From assembly GCA_947498765.1 (NCBI GenBank), contig CANMLG010000024.1:62001-126000 (forward strand): a stretch of DNA of 64,000 bases, read 5' to 3'. Shown piece after piece: positions 40,381-51,600 of this stretch. Made by a program: the position numbers and the translations under genes. The stretch comes from an uncultured Aquimarina sp. GTDB taxonomy: Bacteria; Bacteroidota; Bacteroidia; Flavobacteriales; Flavobacteriaceae. Positions within the stretch are counted from its first letter, which is position 1; each line of letters starts with the position of its first letter. The notes below the pieces were generated by a model. It had not been told where the DNA came from and did not search any database. It saw only the letters and a list, made by a program, of their open reading frames with translations.

Positions 40381-41025
40381 TTATTTACGCTTAAACTCTT
40401 CTATTATTTCTAACATTTTCTTTGCTGTTTTTCTAATATCTTCAACAGTATTATTTTCATTTAAAGTAGTTAAACTACCGCCTACACCTACACCTTGTAT
40501 ACCTGCCTCAAACCACTCTTTGATGTTATGTAATCCAATACCTCCAACTGCATATAAGTCTATATTACTTAAGGGTCCTTTTATTGATTTATAATATGGA
40601 ATTCCCATATTTTCAATTCCTCCTGGAAATAACTTAACGGCATCAGCTCCTGCTTCATTTGCATTACAAATTTCTGTAGGCGTTAATGCTCCCATTAATA
40701 CAGGTAATTCATTTTCATGGGCACAAGCAACAACTTCTCTATTTGTATTTGGGGTAACAATAAATTGAGCTCCTGCTTCAACTGCTTTTTGGGCTAAGCC
40801 TACATTTGTTATTGTTCCCGCTCCTATTAAAACAGTTGGATATTTTTGTCTAGCTTTAATAATTTCTTCAGAAAAGCCTGCTGTATTTGAAGTTACTTCT
40901 AAGGCTTTAATGCCTGAATCTACTAAAGCTTCAATAATTATAGAAACGTTAGATTGCTGATTTGATCTAATAATTGCAATCAATTTTTCTTGAGTAATAA
41001 TACTTAATTTTTCTTGTCTATTCAT
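40381..41025 (-). CDS. eda: Bifunctional KHG/KDPG(al)-type aldolase
   Basis: 'KALEVTSNTAGFSEEI', 'IGAGTITNVGLAQKAVEAGAQFIVTPN', 'ADAVKLFPGG', 'YAVGGIGLHNIKEW'. Confidence 0.9.
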   Translation of the reverse strand: MNRQEKLSIITQEKLIAIIRSNQQSNVSIIIEALVDSGIKALEVTSNTAGFSEEIIKARQKYPTVLIGAGTITNVGLAQKAVEAGAQFIVTPNTNREVVACAHENELPVLMGALTPTEICNANEAGADAVKLFPGGIENMGIPYYKSIKGPLSNIDLYAVGGIGLHNIKEWFEAGIQGVGVGGSLTTLNENNTVEDIRKTAKKMLEIIEEFKRK

Positions 41026-42029
41026 CTTAATACATGTCCTGATGTTTGTCCATTAACAATGGATTGAATTTCTGCTTCTGTGCTTGTATGCTGATCTCCA
41101 TAAATGGTGTGTTTTAAAGCAAATGCAGCAGTACCAAACTCTATAACTTTTTCAATATCCCAAGCTTTACCTAAGCCATGTAAACAACCCGCTGCAAATG
41201 CATCACCTGTTCCAAAACGATCTAAGATACCTACTGTATATTTATTTGAAACTATTGTATTATCTAAAGTAGAAAAAACAGCTTGTAACTCATTTGTACT
41301 CGCCGAAATATGATTTCTAACTGTAAATGCATAGTTTTCGATCCCAAATTTTTCTTTAGCTAGTTCAATAACTTCCAAAGTTCCTTCTAAAGTATTTTTT
41401 GAATTAGGTTGAATACCGTGTACATCATTTAAAGCTCCTGTATTTCCAAAAAGAATATCCGTTATAGATAAAATTTCATCAAATATAGCCCTAGCTTTCG
41501 AAGTTTCTTTCCATAATTTCCTTCGATAATTCATATCAAAAGCAATGATCATTCCTTGCTGTTTAGCTTCATAAGCACATTTTATCAATTCCTTGGCACA
41601 TTGATTAGATAAAGCTGCAGTGATGCCTGAAATGAATAGATACTTTTTACCTTTTAAAATTGTAGGCCAATCAAATTCACCTTCTTTAATTTCACTAAAA
41701 ACAGAATGTTTCCTGTCATAAATAACGCTTGATGGTCTAATTGACGTTCCAATCTCAATAAAATAAGTTCCAATCCTCCCTTCTCCTTTGGCAATATGAT
41801 TGGTAGTAATACCGTACTTATTTAGAGATTGAATAGCATTATTACCAATAGCATGATCCGGTAATTTAGTGACAAATGACACCTCATTTCCTAAAACAGC
41901 TAAGGCGCTAGCTACATTAGATTCTGAACCTGCAAAATTAACATTAAAACCGCTTGTTGTTTGCAGTTTTTCACCATGCAATGCTGGTGTTAATCGGAGC
42001 ATTATTTCTCCAAATGTTACAAAACTCAT
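41022..42029 (-). CDS. kdgK: 2-keto-3-deoxy-sugar-acid kinase (PfkB family, KdgK-like)
   Basis: 'FGEIMLRLTPALHGEKLQTTSGFNVNFAGSESNVASALAVLGNEVSFVTKLPD', 'DRFGTGDAFAAGCLHGL'. Confidence 0.9.
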   Translation of the reverse strand: MSFVTFGEIMLRLTPALHGEKLQTTSGFNVNFAGSESNVASALAVLGNEVSFVTKLPDHAIGNNAIQSLNKYGITTNHIAKGEGRIGTYFIEIGTSIRPSSVIYDRKHSVFSEIKEGEFDWPTILKGKKYLFISGITAALSNQCAKELIKCAYEAKQQGMIIAFDMNYRRKLWKETSKARAIFDEILSITDILFGNTGALNDVHGIQPNSKNTLEGTLEVIELAKEKFGIENYAFTVRNHISASTNELQAVFSTLDNTIVSNKYTVGILDRFGTGDAFAAGCLHGLGKAWDIEKVIEFGTAAFALKHTIYGDQHTSTEAEIQSIVNGQTSGHVLR

Positions 42030-42044
42030 AGTATAAATAGTGTA

Positions 42045-43199
42045 TTACCAGTTTGTAAAAGAACCATCTTTTTTAAACAAATGTGGTGTTTCTTTAAATT
42101 CGAATGTTGACTTTAATGCTAACTCTTCATTAAATTCTACTCCTAAACCAGGCTGATTAGAAATTTTATAACGAGCTCCGTCAATTTTTGGTTGAATTGG
42201 ATAATATATCTCACTATTTGTTCCACACCATTCTACTGGTGTATTAATTTCTTCTAACCAAGCCACATTAGGTGAGGCCGCTAACATATGTATTGTTGCA
42301 GCAGTACAAATAGGCCCTAAAGGATTATGAGGCATTAAATCTATATAATTTGTTTCGGCCATAGCAGCTACTTTCATAGCCTCTGTAAGTCCACCTACAT
42401 TACATACATCAACCCTAGCATATTGTGTTATATTATCCTTTAAATATGGCCAAAATTGCCACTTGCTAGCAAATTCTTCTCCTAAAGCTAAAGGAACATT
42501 TATCATTTTCCTTAGCTCTTGATATACTTGTGGGTTTTCATCTCTAATTGGTTCTTCTAAAAAATCTAGTGTTCCTGCAGGTAGTCTATTTATAAATGAA
42601 ACAACCTCAGGTACAGTCAATCTATGATGATAATCCATGCCTATAGTCATCACATTACCCATTTCTTTTCGTAATTCGGGTAACCATTCAACCAAATTTG
42701 CCATGGATTCTCTAGCTACATAAGGTGCATCACCTTCACTTGCTTCATATAACCGTATTGCAGAAAAACCAGCACTTTTGAGTGTTCGTGCTTTGGTTAT
42801 TAGTTCTTCTTTGGATTCAAATTTTAATGAGGCAAAACATTCTATATAATCTCGTTGTTTTCCTCCTAATAATTCATAAACAGGAACTTGTAACAATTTC
42901 CCTTTAATATCATGTAAAGCTATATCAATTGCCGAAATAGCAGCTGTTAATACTCTTCCTCCTTCAAAATATTGACTTCTATACATTTGCTGCCAAAGGG
43001 CACCTATTTGCATAGGATCTTTTCCTATTAAAAAATGTGCATAATGTTTTACAGCTCCAACTACTGCCAATTCACGACCACTTAATCCAGAGGCTCCCCA
43101 ACCGTATATATCCGCCTCGCTAGTTTCAACTTTTATTATAAGTTGATTCCCATTTTCGACACGTACTGGGTATGTTTTTATATCAGTTATTTTAATCAT
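42045..43199 (-). CDS. Enolase-superfamily (mandelate racemase/muconate lactonizing) sugar-acid dehydratase or cycloisomerase, DgoD-like
   Basis: 'AAISAIDIALHDIKGKLLQVPVYELLGG', 'LDFLEEPIRDENP', 'VPLALGEEF', 'DLMPHNPLGPICTAATIHM'. Confidence 0.85.
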   Translation of the reverse strand: MIKITDIKTYPVRVENGNQLIIKVETSEADIYGWGASGLSGRELAVVGAVKHYAHFLIGKDPMQIGALWQQMYRSQYFEGGRVLTAAISAIDIALHDIKGKLLQVPVYELLGGKQRDYIECFASLKFESKEELITKARTLKSAGFSAIRLYEASEGDAPYVARESMANLVEWLPELRKEMGNVMTIGMDYHHRLTVPEVVSFINRLPAGTLDFLEEPIRDENPQVYQELRKMINVPLALGEEFASKWQFWPYLKDNITQYARVDVCNVGGLTEAMKVAAMAETNYIDLMPHNPLGPICTAATIHMLAASPNVAWLEEINTPVEWCGTNSEIYYPIQPKIDGARYKISNQPGLGVEFNEELALKSTFEFKETPHLFKKDGSFTNW

Positions 43200-44487
43200 T
43201 AAATTTGGATTCAGTAGTGGCTATTTCAATTCTTTCTACTTTTCCCACAAGGAAAACATAAGCAAAAAAACCAATTAAAGCAATGATCCCTATAAAAAAT
43301 AAGGCTGGCTCAAAATTACCATCTTTAGCTAAAACACCTATAACAATAGGAACAACAACCGCAGATAAACCTCCCATTAGATTAAATACCCCTCCAACCA
43401 AACCAATGTGCTCTTTTGGCGCAATTGTAGATACAAAAACCCAAGAAATACTAGCAAAACCTGTCCCAAAAAATGCTAGAGTTAAAAAAATAATAGTTAA
43501 TTCAGGACTAGTAGTATAATTGGCTAATATAATTGATGATGATAAAAATAATCCTGTTAATACAGGAGCTTTACGAGCAACTTCTTTTGACACTCCTTTT
43601 TTCATTAAACGATCTGATAGTAAACCTGAAATAATTACTCCCAAAAATGCTCCTAAAAATGGAACGGATCCCATAATTCCAGATTTCATTAAATCAATAC
43701 CTTTTTGTTCTTGTAAATAAGTCGGAAACCAAGTCAAAAAAAATATAAATGTGGATCCCAAACAGAATTGTCCTAAATATAATCCCCATAATTTTTTATA
43801 AATAAATGCATATTTAAGATCTCCCCATTTAAAAGGTTTTATTTCTTTTTTCTTTTTTACTTCTCCCTTTTGGATATGATTCAATTCAGATTGATTCATT
43901 CCCCTGTGATTTTCGGGATCTCGATAAAACGCATACCATACTAATGCCCAAATAACACCAACAATACCCGACAAAATAAATAAACCACGCCAACCTAATT
44001 CGCTTTGTACATAAGCTAATAAAGGAGTTAAAAATGCTAAACCAATATATTGACCTGAAGTATAAAAAGCAATTGCAGATGCCCTTTCTTCTTCGGGAAA
44101 CCATTTTGTAGCTATAGCATTATTTATAGGAAATGAAGGTGCTTCAAAAACACCTATACTTGCCCTAAGCCCAAGTAAAGCTGCAAATGAACTAACAAAT
44201 CCTTGTAGTAAAGTAGCTGTTGACCAAAATATTAAAATTAAAGTATATAGAATCCGTGCACGAATTTTATCAACTATAATACCTCCTGGAATTTGTAAAC
44301 TTGCATATGTCCATCCAAAGGCTGAAAAAATTAAACCCATTTTAACTTTATCTAAGTCTAATTCGTTTGAAAGTGCGGTTGCTGCTACCGAAATATTTGA
44401 TCGATCTAAATAGTTTATTACTACAGAAATAAATACTAGACCTAGTATTCCAAATCTTTTACGTGTAGACTTAACTGGTGTATTCAA
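43192..44487 (-). CDS. MFS transporter, hexuronate/galactonate (ACS) type
   Basis: 'GLVFISVVINYLDRSNISVAATALSNELDLDKVKMGLIFSAFGWTYASLQIPGGIIVDK'. Confidence 0.9.
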   Translation of the reverse strand: MNTPVKSTRKRFGILGLVFISVVINYLDRSNISVAATALSNELDLDKVKMGLIFSAFGWTYASLQIPGGIIVDKIRARILYTLILIFWSTATLLQGFVSSFAALLGLRASIGVFEAPSFPINNAIATKWFPEEERASAIAFYTSGQYIGLAFLTPLLAYVQSELGWRGLFILSGIVGVIWALVWYAFYRDPENHRGMNQSELNHIQKGEVKKKKEIKPFKWGDLKYAFIYKKLWGLYLGQFCLGSTFIFFLTWFPTYLQEQKGIDLMKSGIMGSVPFLGAFLGVIISGLLSDRLMKKGVSKEVARKAPVLTGLFLSSSIILANYTTSPELTIIFLTLAFFGTGFASISWVFVSTIAPKEHIGLVGGVFNLMGGLSAVVVPIVIGVLAKDGNFEPALFFIGIIALIGFFAYVFLVGKVERIEIATTESKFND

Positions 44488-44675
44488 TTTTTTTTAATTT
44501 GCTTATAATATAGGTTAATTAAAAGTTGTATATCAATTTCACCTTATTTATTTTAAATAAGAAATAGATTACAACACTTAAAAAAACTATAAAGACATAG
44601 GTTTTATTGCCTAGTTAATTAAAACAATAATATTTTCCTATTTTACCTACTGTAAAACATATAATTAAAAAAAAA

Positions 44676-46661
44676 CTATTCTTCCTTATCCAAAACCAGT
44701 GTTACTTTATTAAAATTAGCGGCACTGTTAATGATAGTTCGATATTGCTCATATATTGCAACAGGTATTACATTTTGATTATAATATTCTAACACAGAAA
44801 CTATCAATTGGTTTTCTTTTATTTCATAACTAGATTTAAACATAAACAGTTCAACATCATTTTCCTTATAGGATTCATCTATGTTTATAGTCTCTAATTT
44901 TTGAAATTGATACCCATCTGGAATATCTATAATTAATTTTCGATTATAGCTTCGTTCAAATGAATTTTCTACTGGAAGCTTTCTTGCTTTTTCCTGATAC
45001 ATCTCTTGTTGTAAGCCTATCAAATCTCCTAACTTAAATAAATATTTTCGGCCCGCTTTTTCTACAAATGCATCGGAGGTCATTTTAGCTTTTATATGTA
45101 GTGGCTTTTTTCCAAAATCATATTGTCCATCATTAAAAACCTGCTTCTCTTTAATTTCTAAATTTTCGTTAATTGATTTTATTATTCCATCAATGGCATC
45201 TGCTTTTGCTTCTTCTTTAGCTAAATATAGATAAGGTTGTACGTTGAGAGCATAATAACCACTCATTTTTCGATCCATGTTCAAATTTGTAGTTGTTAAA
45301 TCATCTTCATCAAAAGTAACATTCATTATTAAATCGTATCGAGTTTGATCATAATTTATTGGATCAATAAACTTTACTTTACCAATACCCGATGTAAATT
45401 CACCAATAGTAACTGGCTTAATGAAAAGACCATAAGTATCTGTTAAATTTCCATTAGGAAAACCTAAACGCGATAAGGCATTTAAAGGCTCCATGTATAA
45501 TTTAAATTTTGGAAAATAGAATAAATAATCTTCTAAAAAATTATAAGCTTCAAAATCTTTATCAAATTTCACATCGCTTCTAGGACATGTCAATACTACT
45601 TCATGTTTAACACCTAATTTTTTAAAAATTGCAGCATACAATCTCATCATTCCTGTTTCGCCTGCAATTTTAGTTTCAAGAATCTTTTGAATATCATCTA
45701 AACCTTGTTGCTTAGCTTTAGTCACAAAAATATTTGATTTAATATGTGTTTCTATTAATCGAATATCATCAATACTTATTTCCTCATTTATTTTCGAAAT
45801 AGATTCTAAAAATTTGGCTATACCTTTTATAGTTTTTTTATCCAATTCTGGATATAAACTTTTGTATATATTTTGTGTAACCTCACCATAAGACACATAC
45901 TCTTTAGTTGGGTTACTTGTATTTTTATCTAACTTGTAAATTACTTTTTTTAATGCCGTATCATATGGAGCTTGACTTTCTATTTCTAAAGCTTCTACTT
46001 CTTTCAATTTAACTGTCCACTTATTTTTATCAGTAACCAATGTATCCTTTTCTATTTCAGGTAATCCGTTATAGCTTTTGGCACTAAATAATAAATTTTT
46101 TGGAGCATATAAGTCAAAACTTACATTTTGCTTATAATAATTATCTTGTAAATATATACTGGCTCCTGTATAGGCTGGGTAACGCTTTATTACGTAATAA
46201 TACTCTATAAAAGATCCTTTTTCAACACCTTCAAAAGCATAAAACTTATAGTTTATCTGCGTCTCTTCATTTTTAGCTTCTAAAATTTTAGAATCATCTA
46301 ACTCAATGATTTCTCCATTTTTTGTAATCACTCTAGCTTTATTTTTAACCAATATTTTTGTGCTAGATGTTGGTAAGTAAACCTTATTATATTCCTCTAT
46401 TTTATCGTTTGAATTTAACCAATATATATTATGAATTAATGAATACTCAACAAAACCACCTCCTTCTGTTAATACAAATTCATTTACAGTTTTTTCTTGA
46501 AAAGCTACTAAATCCTTATCAGAATGTGATGTTACATCAAACTCTTTTGTTGGGTTCTGTAACCAATCATAGGCTTCATAAAAAGGAATAGTTTGACTAT
46601 TTACTAAAGTTAATGAAAAACACATTAACAACGATATCACAAGATTTTTACTTACAATCAT
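44676..46661 (-). CDS. Exported DUF3857-domain protein with degenerate transglutaminase-like domain
   Basis: Signal peptide; DUF3857-like 'YNKVYLPTSSTKILVKNKARVITKNGEIIELDDSKIL...EGVEKGSFIEYYYVIKR'; GDCKD-type Cys motif absent. Confidence 0.7.
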   Translation of the reverse strand: MIVSKNLVISLLMCFSLTLVNSQTIPFYEAYDWLQNPTKEFDVTSHSDKDLVAFQEKTVNEFVLTEGGGFVEYSLIHNIYWLNSNDKIEEYNKVYLPTSSTKILVKNKARVITKNGEIIELDDSKILEAKNEETQINYKFYAFEGVEKGSFIEYYYVIKRYPAYTGASIYLQDNYYKQNVSFDLYAPKNLLFSAKSYNGLPEIEKDTLVTDKNKWTVKLKEVEALEIESQAPYDTALKKVIYKLDKNTSNPTKEYVSYGEVTQNIYKSLYPELDKKTIKGIAKFLESISKINEEISIDDIRLIETHIKSNIFVTKAKQQGLDDIQKILETKIAGETGMMRLYAAIFKKLGVKHEVVLTCPRSDVKFDKDFEAYNFLEDYLFYFPKFKLYMEPLNALSRLGFPNGNLTDTYGLFIKPVTIGEFTSGIGKVKFIDPINYDQTRYDLIMNVTFDEDDLTTTNLNMDRKMSGYYALNVQPYLYLAKEEAKADAIDGIIKSINENLEIKEKQVFNDGQYDFGKKPLHIKAKMTSDAFVEKAGRKYLFKLGDLIGLQQEMYQEKARKLPVENSFERSYNRKLIIDIPDGYQFQKLETINIDESYKENDVELFMFKSSYEIKENQLIVSVLEYYNQNVIPVAIYEQYRTIINSAANFNKVTLVLDKEE

Positions 46662-46726
46662 ATATTTTTAGCTGGATTATTTTTATTGTATTTTTAAATG
46701 AGCCTTTTATTTAAAAAATTATAGCC

Positions 46727-48661
46727 CTATGTCTTTTTTAAAATGACAACCTCTTTATAATTCTTTTCTATTTTTTTTATCATTTTATTCAATTCCTTTT
46801 GTTCTTCTAGCGTAAGCTCAATAAATTTTTGCTGTACTGTTAACTTGTAAATCAATTTATTATCCTTTTTTGTATAGGTGATTTTACAATTAAAAAAATC
46901 ATTTGAAATTTCAAAACTATCGGGAATGTAATCCAACACCATAGTATTAGGAATTTCTAAAACCGTTGTTATTACATTAAATCTTTTGTAATTAAATTGT
47001 TTTCCACTCTTCCGTTTATCATCTTCTTTTAATCTACTTAAATCACGATTTAGATTCAAATTTACATAAACTTCGTTTTCATAAGCTTGTACATAATTTT
47101 CTATATTAAATGTATAGTTTACGGCAAAATCCTTTTCATATTCAAATTTATTCTCTTCCTTAAAATCATCAATTAAAAAACGGTTATTTCCTTTTCTTAA
47201 TTGATAGGTATAAAACTCTTTTAAGTCTTTTTGCTTAGTCATTTTTTCTAAAGCATGAAAAAGATCAGTTTTTGGGTAACCATTAGTTTCAAACTTTCCT
47301 TGTCCTATGAGTTTCTTATCATCGATACTAATATAAATGGAATCTAAAATACAATTTCTTTTAGCCTCAACAACAGGTACTTTTTTTACAACAAATTCAT
47401 TTTTATCAATTCCAATTAAAGCTTCTTTTCCTTGAATGAATGAAGAGGGCATGTCAATTGATGTATACCTTCCAGTAGCATCTAAATAATAGACAGTATC
47501 TCCTTCAATGTATGATAAAATCATATGATTATCCACAGCCGGAGTAGGTACTTCATTATAAGTATAAGGGATACTTCGCGTTCCTATCCATGTTAAATTC
47601 CCTTTTAATTTCGCTATTTTTAACATTTCAGACAAAATGCTGGAATTGTCCTTACAGTCACCATATTTTTTTCGAAAAACATCATTAGCCTCCCTTGGGA
47701 TAAAACCGCCCAAGGCATATTCAAATGCTATATATTTTACGTTTTCTTGTGTCCAATAATAAATGGCCTTTACCTTTTCTAGATCTGTTTTCTTATCCTT
47801 AATTAATTTATCAACTAAATCAATTAACTCTGGACTTGATGATGTTGTATTTACATCCTCTACCAATGAATAATACCAATTATATAAATCACTCACTGAA
47901 GCAGAAAGCTTTTTGGTTTCTTTTTTTGTTTTGTATGAAGTTAGTATGGGAATAATATGAGGTACAATAGTTCGAAAACTTGGTGCTCCACTATCCATAT
48001 CATAAGCTGCTACCTCTTCGGTTTCCCATGTATAAATTGTTTTTCCTTTTTTTTGAGTTTTAGAAAAATGAATATCTACTCCTTCTAAATTAAACTCCTT
48101 TAATTCTAACTCAATATCATTATCAACACTTAATACAAATTTACTTTTGGCTATAGGTGCATTTAAACCAAAAAACAATGCATTTAAAAAACGAGGATTA
48201 TTAATTTTTTGTGAATAACTCAACGATGTTTTAGCCCCCTCTTGTAACCTTGGATAAATAAAATTGATGGTTTTACTGTCGTCATAAAAACTCGTATTCA
48301 TGTCATCCTTTTGGACAAAATCAGTTACAGGGACTTCTTTGTATTTTCCACCTTCATAAATCAACGAAGCTGCTTTTATATCATCGACTTCAAAAAAAGA
48401 GGAATAATGAATTGCCTTTTTTGATCCAAATGTAGCTCCGGCAGACATGTATAAATTATCTTCTCGAATTTTTTGATTAATTTCTAAATCATCATTATTT
48501 AATGTCACATCAATTTTAATTTCATCCAACAAGCGTATAAAATGAGCATTGGGATACTTGTCCTTATATTTTTTATACAAAGGAGAAAACTCTTGAGATT
48601 GTGCTAAAAAAGAAACTCCTACTAAAAATAGTGTAATCAATGTACCAGAAAAGTTATTCAT
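46727..48661 (-). CDS. Exported DUF3857 / transglutaminase-like protein with intact Cys-His-Asp triad
   Basis: Signal peptide; 'FRKKYGDCKDNSSILSEMLKIA', 'AVDNHMILSYIEGDTVYYLDATG'. Confidence 0.8.
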   Translation of the reverse strand: MNNFSGTLITLFLVGVSFLAQSQEFSPLYKKYKDKYPNAHFIRLLDEIKIDVTLNNDDLEINQKIREDNLYMSAGATFGSKKAIHYSSFFEVDDIKAASLIYEGGKYKEVPVTDFVQKDDMNTSFYDDSKTINFIYPRLQEGAKTSLSYSQKINNPRFLNALFFGLNAPIAKSKFVLSVDNDIELELKEFNLEGVDIHFSKTQKKGKTIYTWETEEVAAYDMDSGAPSFRTIVPHIIPILTSYKTKKETKKLSASVSDLYNWYYSLVEDVNTTSSSPELIDLVDKLIKDKKTDLEKVKAIYYWTQENVKYIAFEYALGGFIPREANDVFRKKYGDCKDNSSILSEMLKIAKLKGNLTWIGTRSIPYTYNEVPTPAVDNHMILSYIEGDTVYYLDATGRYTSIDMPSSFIQGKEALIGIDKNEFVVKKVPVVEAKRNCILDSIYISIDDKKLIGQGKFETNGYPKTDLFHALEKMTKQKDLKEFYTYQLRKGNNRFLIDDFKEENKFEYEKDFAVNYTFNIENYVQAYENEVYVNLNLNRDLSRLKEDDKRKSGKQFNYKRFNVITTVLEIPNTMVLDYIPDSFEISNDFFNCKITYTKKDNKLIYKLTVQQKFIELTLEEQKELNKMIKKIEKNYKEVVILKKT

Positions 48662-48662
48662 A

Positions 48663-51600
48663 CTAATACTTTGTTTGTTTTTCTATTAAACCATTAAAGT
48701 AAACTCTTTGCTCAATAAGTGTACCATTTTCATTGTAATAAAATGCGTCACCTTGCAAAACATCATTTACATAATTCAATTTTTCTTTTAATTTTCCATT
48801 AGGATAATATACTAATGCTTCTCCGTTTAAATCACCATAATTGTAATTGTAATGTGCTTTTACTATTCCATTTTCATAAAACAACTTATAAGCACCATTA
48901 TTTTCATTCATTACATGTGTCATTTGCTTACAGACTTTTCCCTTATAAGTATATATCTTATAATCATTAATAAAATATCCATTCTTAAATTCCATTTCTG
49001 CAGATTTAATTCCATTATCGAAGTAAGCCACTAAATTTCCTGTCCCAAATTTTAAAGGAATCATCGGTTTTAATTTCCCCAGTTTATCGTTATAACTATA
49101 GCCTATTAAATTTCCATTATTATAGTAACGCACAAATTGTAATTTACCCGTAGGACTATAAAATTTTCGCATTCCATTTACCCTTCCATTCTTATAAGTA
49201 ATTTCTCTTTGAAGTATTCCATCTTCATAATATTCCTTATTTATCCCTATTTGATTTCCTAATTTGTATAATCGAGTTTCCTCTAAAACGCCATTATCAT
49301 AATAATACTTCCATTCACCTTCTGCCTTTCCGTTAATATAAGTACCTTCCCATTTAAGCTTTCCATTTTCATGATAACCTATCCACTTACCTGTTTGTTT
49401 ATTATTAAAATATTCACCTTTTTGCAATAATTGACCATCAAAATAATATTTTTTAAATGATCCGTGTCGTTGTCCACCTAAATAATTAGTTACAGAAAAA
49501 GGTTTCCCATTAAAATGGGTAAAGGTAGTAGTACTTTTATTACTAAAATCTGTATTATCAATAGTTTCATGTATACTACTATTAGAAGTATAATATGATT
49601 GTGAAATTAATCTACCAAATTCGTATTTAGAAACTGCATATAATTTACCATTAGCAGCATACTCTTTTTGGATACCATGTTGCTCATCCTTATGATAAAA
49701 ATAGTCTCTTTTTAATGTACCGTTTAAATAATATGATCGCCATTGACCAACGGCTTCACCATCTCTATAATAGCCTTGTTCACTTATTTGTCCGTTTTTA
49801 TAGTAGTTAACAAAATACCCATTAAGCTCATCATTATCATATGATTTCTCAATATGTTTTTTTCCATTATTATAAAACATATAATATTCACCTTGTAATT
49901 GATCATCATTATAGGTTCCATAACTTGTTTTAACTCCATAATCATAATATTCCCAAACACCTTCTTTTCCTCCTTTATTATTATAAAGTCCTTTTGATTC
50001 AATTATCCCTATTGGAGAATAACCTTCGTAATTAATTTTATTTGATTTCTTTTTAGCTTCATGAACCACATTGCCTTCTTTATCAAAATAAGTAGTAGCT
50101 ATCAAATCTCCTTTTTTATAAATAAATGTATAGTATAGCTTTCCATCAACGTCATACTCTTTATACAATCCATTAAGTTGTCCTTTACTATAATTCGATT
50201 CTTTATACAACGTACCATCCATAAAATATACCTTCCATTCTCCTTCGTATAAATCATTTAGAAACTGCCCTTCCTCTTCTAAAGTACCATCAATATAATA
50301 CTCCTCATACCTTCCTTTTAATTTACCTTGATCATAAGAGTATTTTGATCTCAATTTCCCATTACTATGAAACATTTCTTTACTTCCATGCATATAACCA
50401 TCAACATAATTGACCTTACTCCATATTTGTCCATTATCGTGATAGTTAATTAACTCTCCTGTTAATTTTCCTTTTTTGTATGTTCCTACATATTCTTTAG
50501 CTTCTTTACCAATACTGTAATAAGATTGATACTCCCCTTCTAAATCACCTTCTACAAAATTTTTGGTTTCAACTAAAGCACCATACTCATTATAATCCTT
50601 ATAAATCCCTTCTAACTTTCCTGATTTATTAAAATATTCAAAATCAATTCCGCCAGATTTATAATATGAAGTGTATTTTCCTTCTAACTCATCATTTAAA
50701 TAACTTACTGTATGACTTAATTTTCCTTCTTTAGTAAACCATTTCCATTCGCCCGTTTTTTTTCCTTCATCATCAAAAGTACCTTCTCCTTTAATTTTAC
50801 CCTCATCGTCAAAAACTTCCCATATACCTACTTCTTTTTTTTCTTTCCGTACCCCTATGGCTAATAATTTTTTGTCTTCGTATAAACAACTTATTTTTTG
50901 TTGGGTTCCACGATACAGCATATCGTTGTCATCACCAATTATACGAATCCATTCAACAAATGCATCAGCAATAAATGACTTTACTTTTGAAACATTCTTA
51001 TCAACAATTTTTTTATGAGCACTTTTTTCTAATGAAAACATAGTTGTGTAGACAAATGAATCAAATAACTCATTTTTAATCATCCATTTATAAAAAGAAA
51101 CATATTTCCTATCCCAAAATCCTTTATTTCCACCATCGTAATCTTTTAATTGCTCAAATAATACATGATTTTGCTTTACCATAGGAAGATCAATTTTATT
51201 TTTAATCTTATATTCCTTATTTAAAGCTATTCTATTATTCAATATTAAATCAATATCTTCAAAAGTGGCATCATCTTTAGAAATTTGGATATTTGAAGGT
51301 TCTGAATCATTTGCCCTAGAAAAAGAGGTATTGATAGAACTTAAAACTGTTAATGAATTTTCTCCATCTGGATTTAGTACTAAATACATATTAAGTGCCA
51401 TTAATGCTTGCGTCATTTTTTTTTCCTTATAACATATACTTCCTAATTGTAAATGAGATTGAGGATAAAAAGGGTTTAAAATAATAGCTTGTTTAAAATC
51501 ATTTATAGCGTTTTTATAATCCTTAAGCTTTTCATGGGCTACTCCCCTATTATAATATAATTGAAAATTTTTAGGATATTCTTTTAGTGCTTCATTGTAA

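Noticed and set aside
49784-50002. 72-aa alternative frame inside the TPR/MORN gene
   Set aside because: Ile/Met/Lys-rich out-of-frame translation of repetitive coding DNA.
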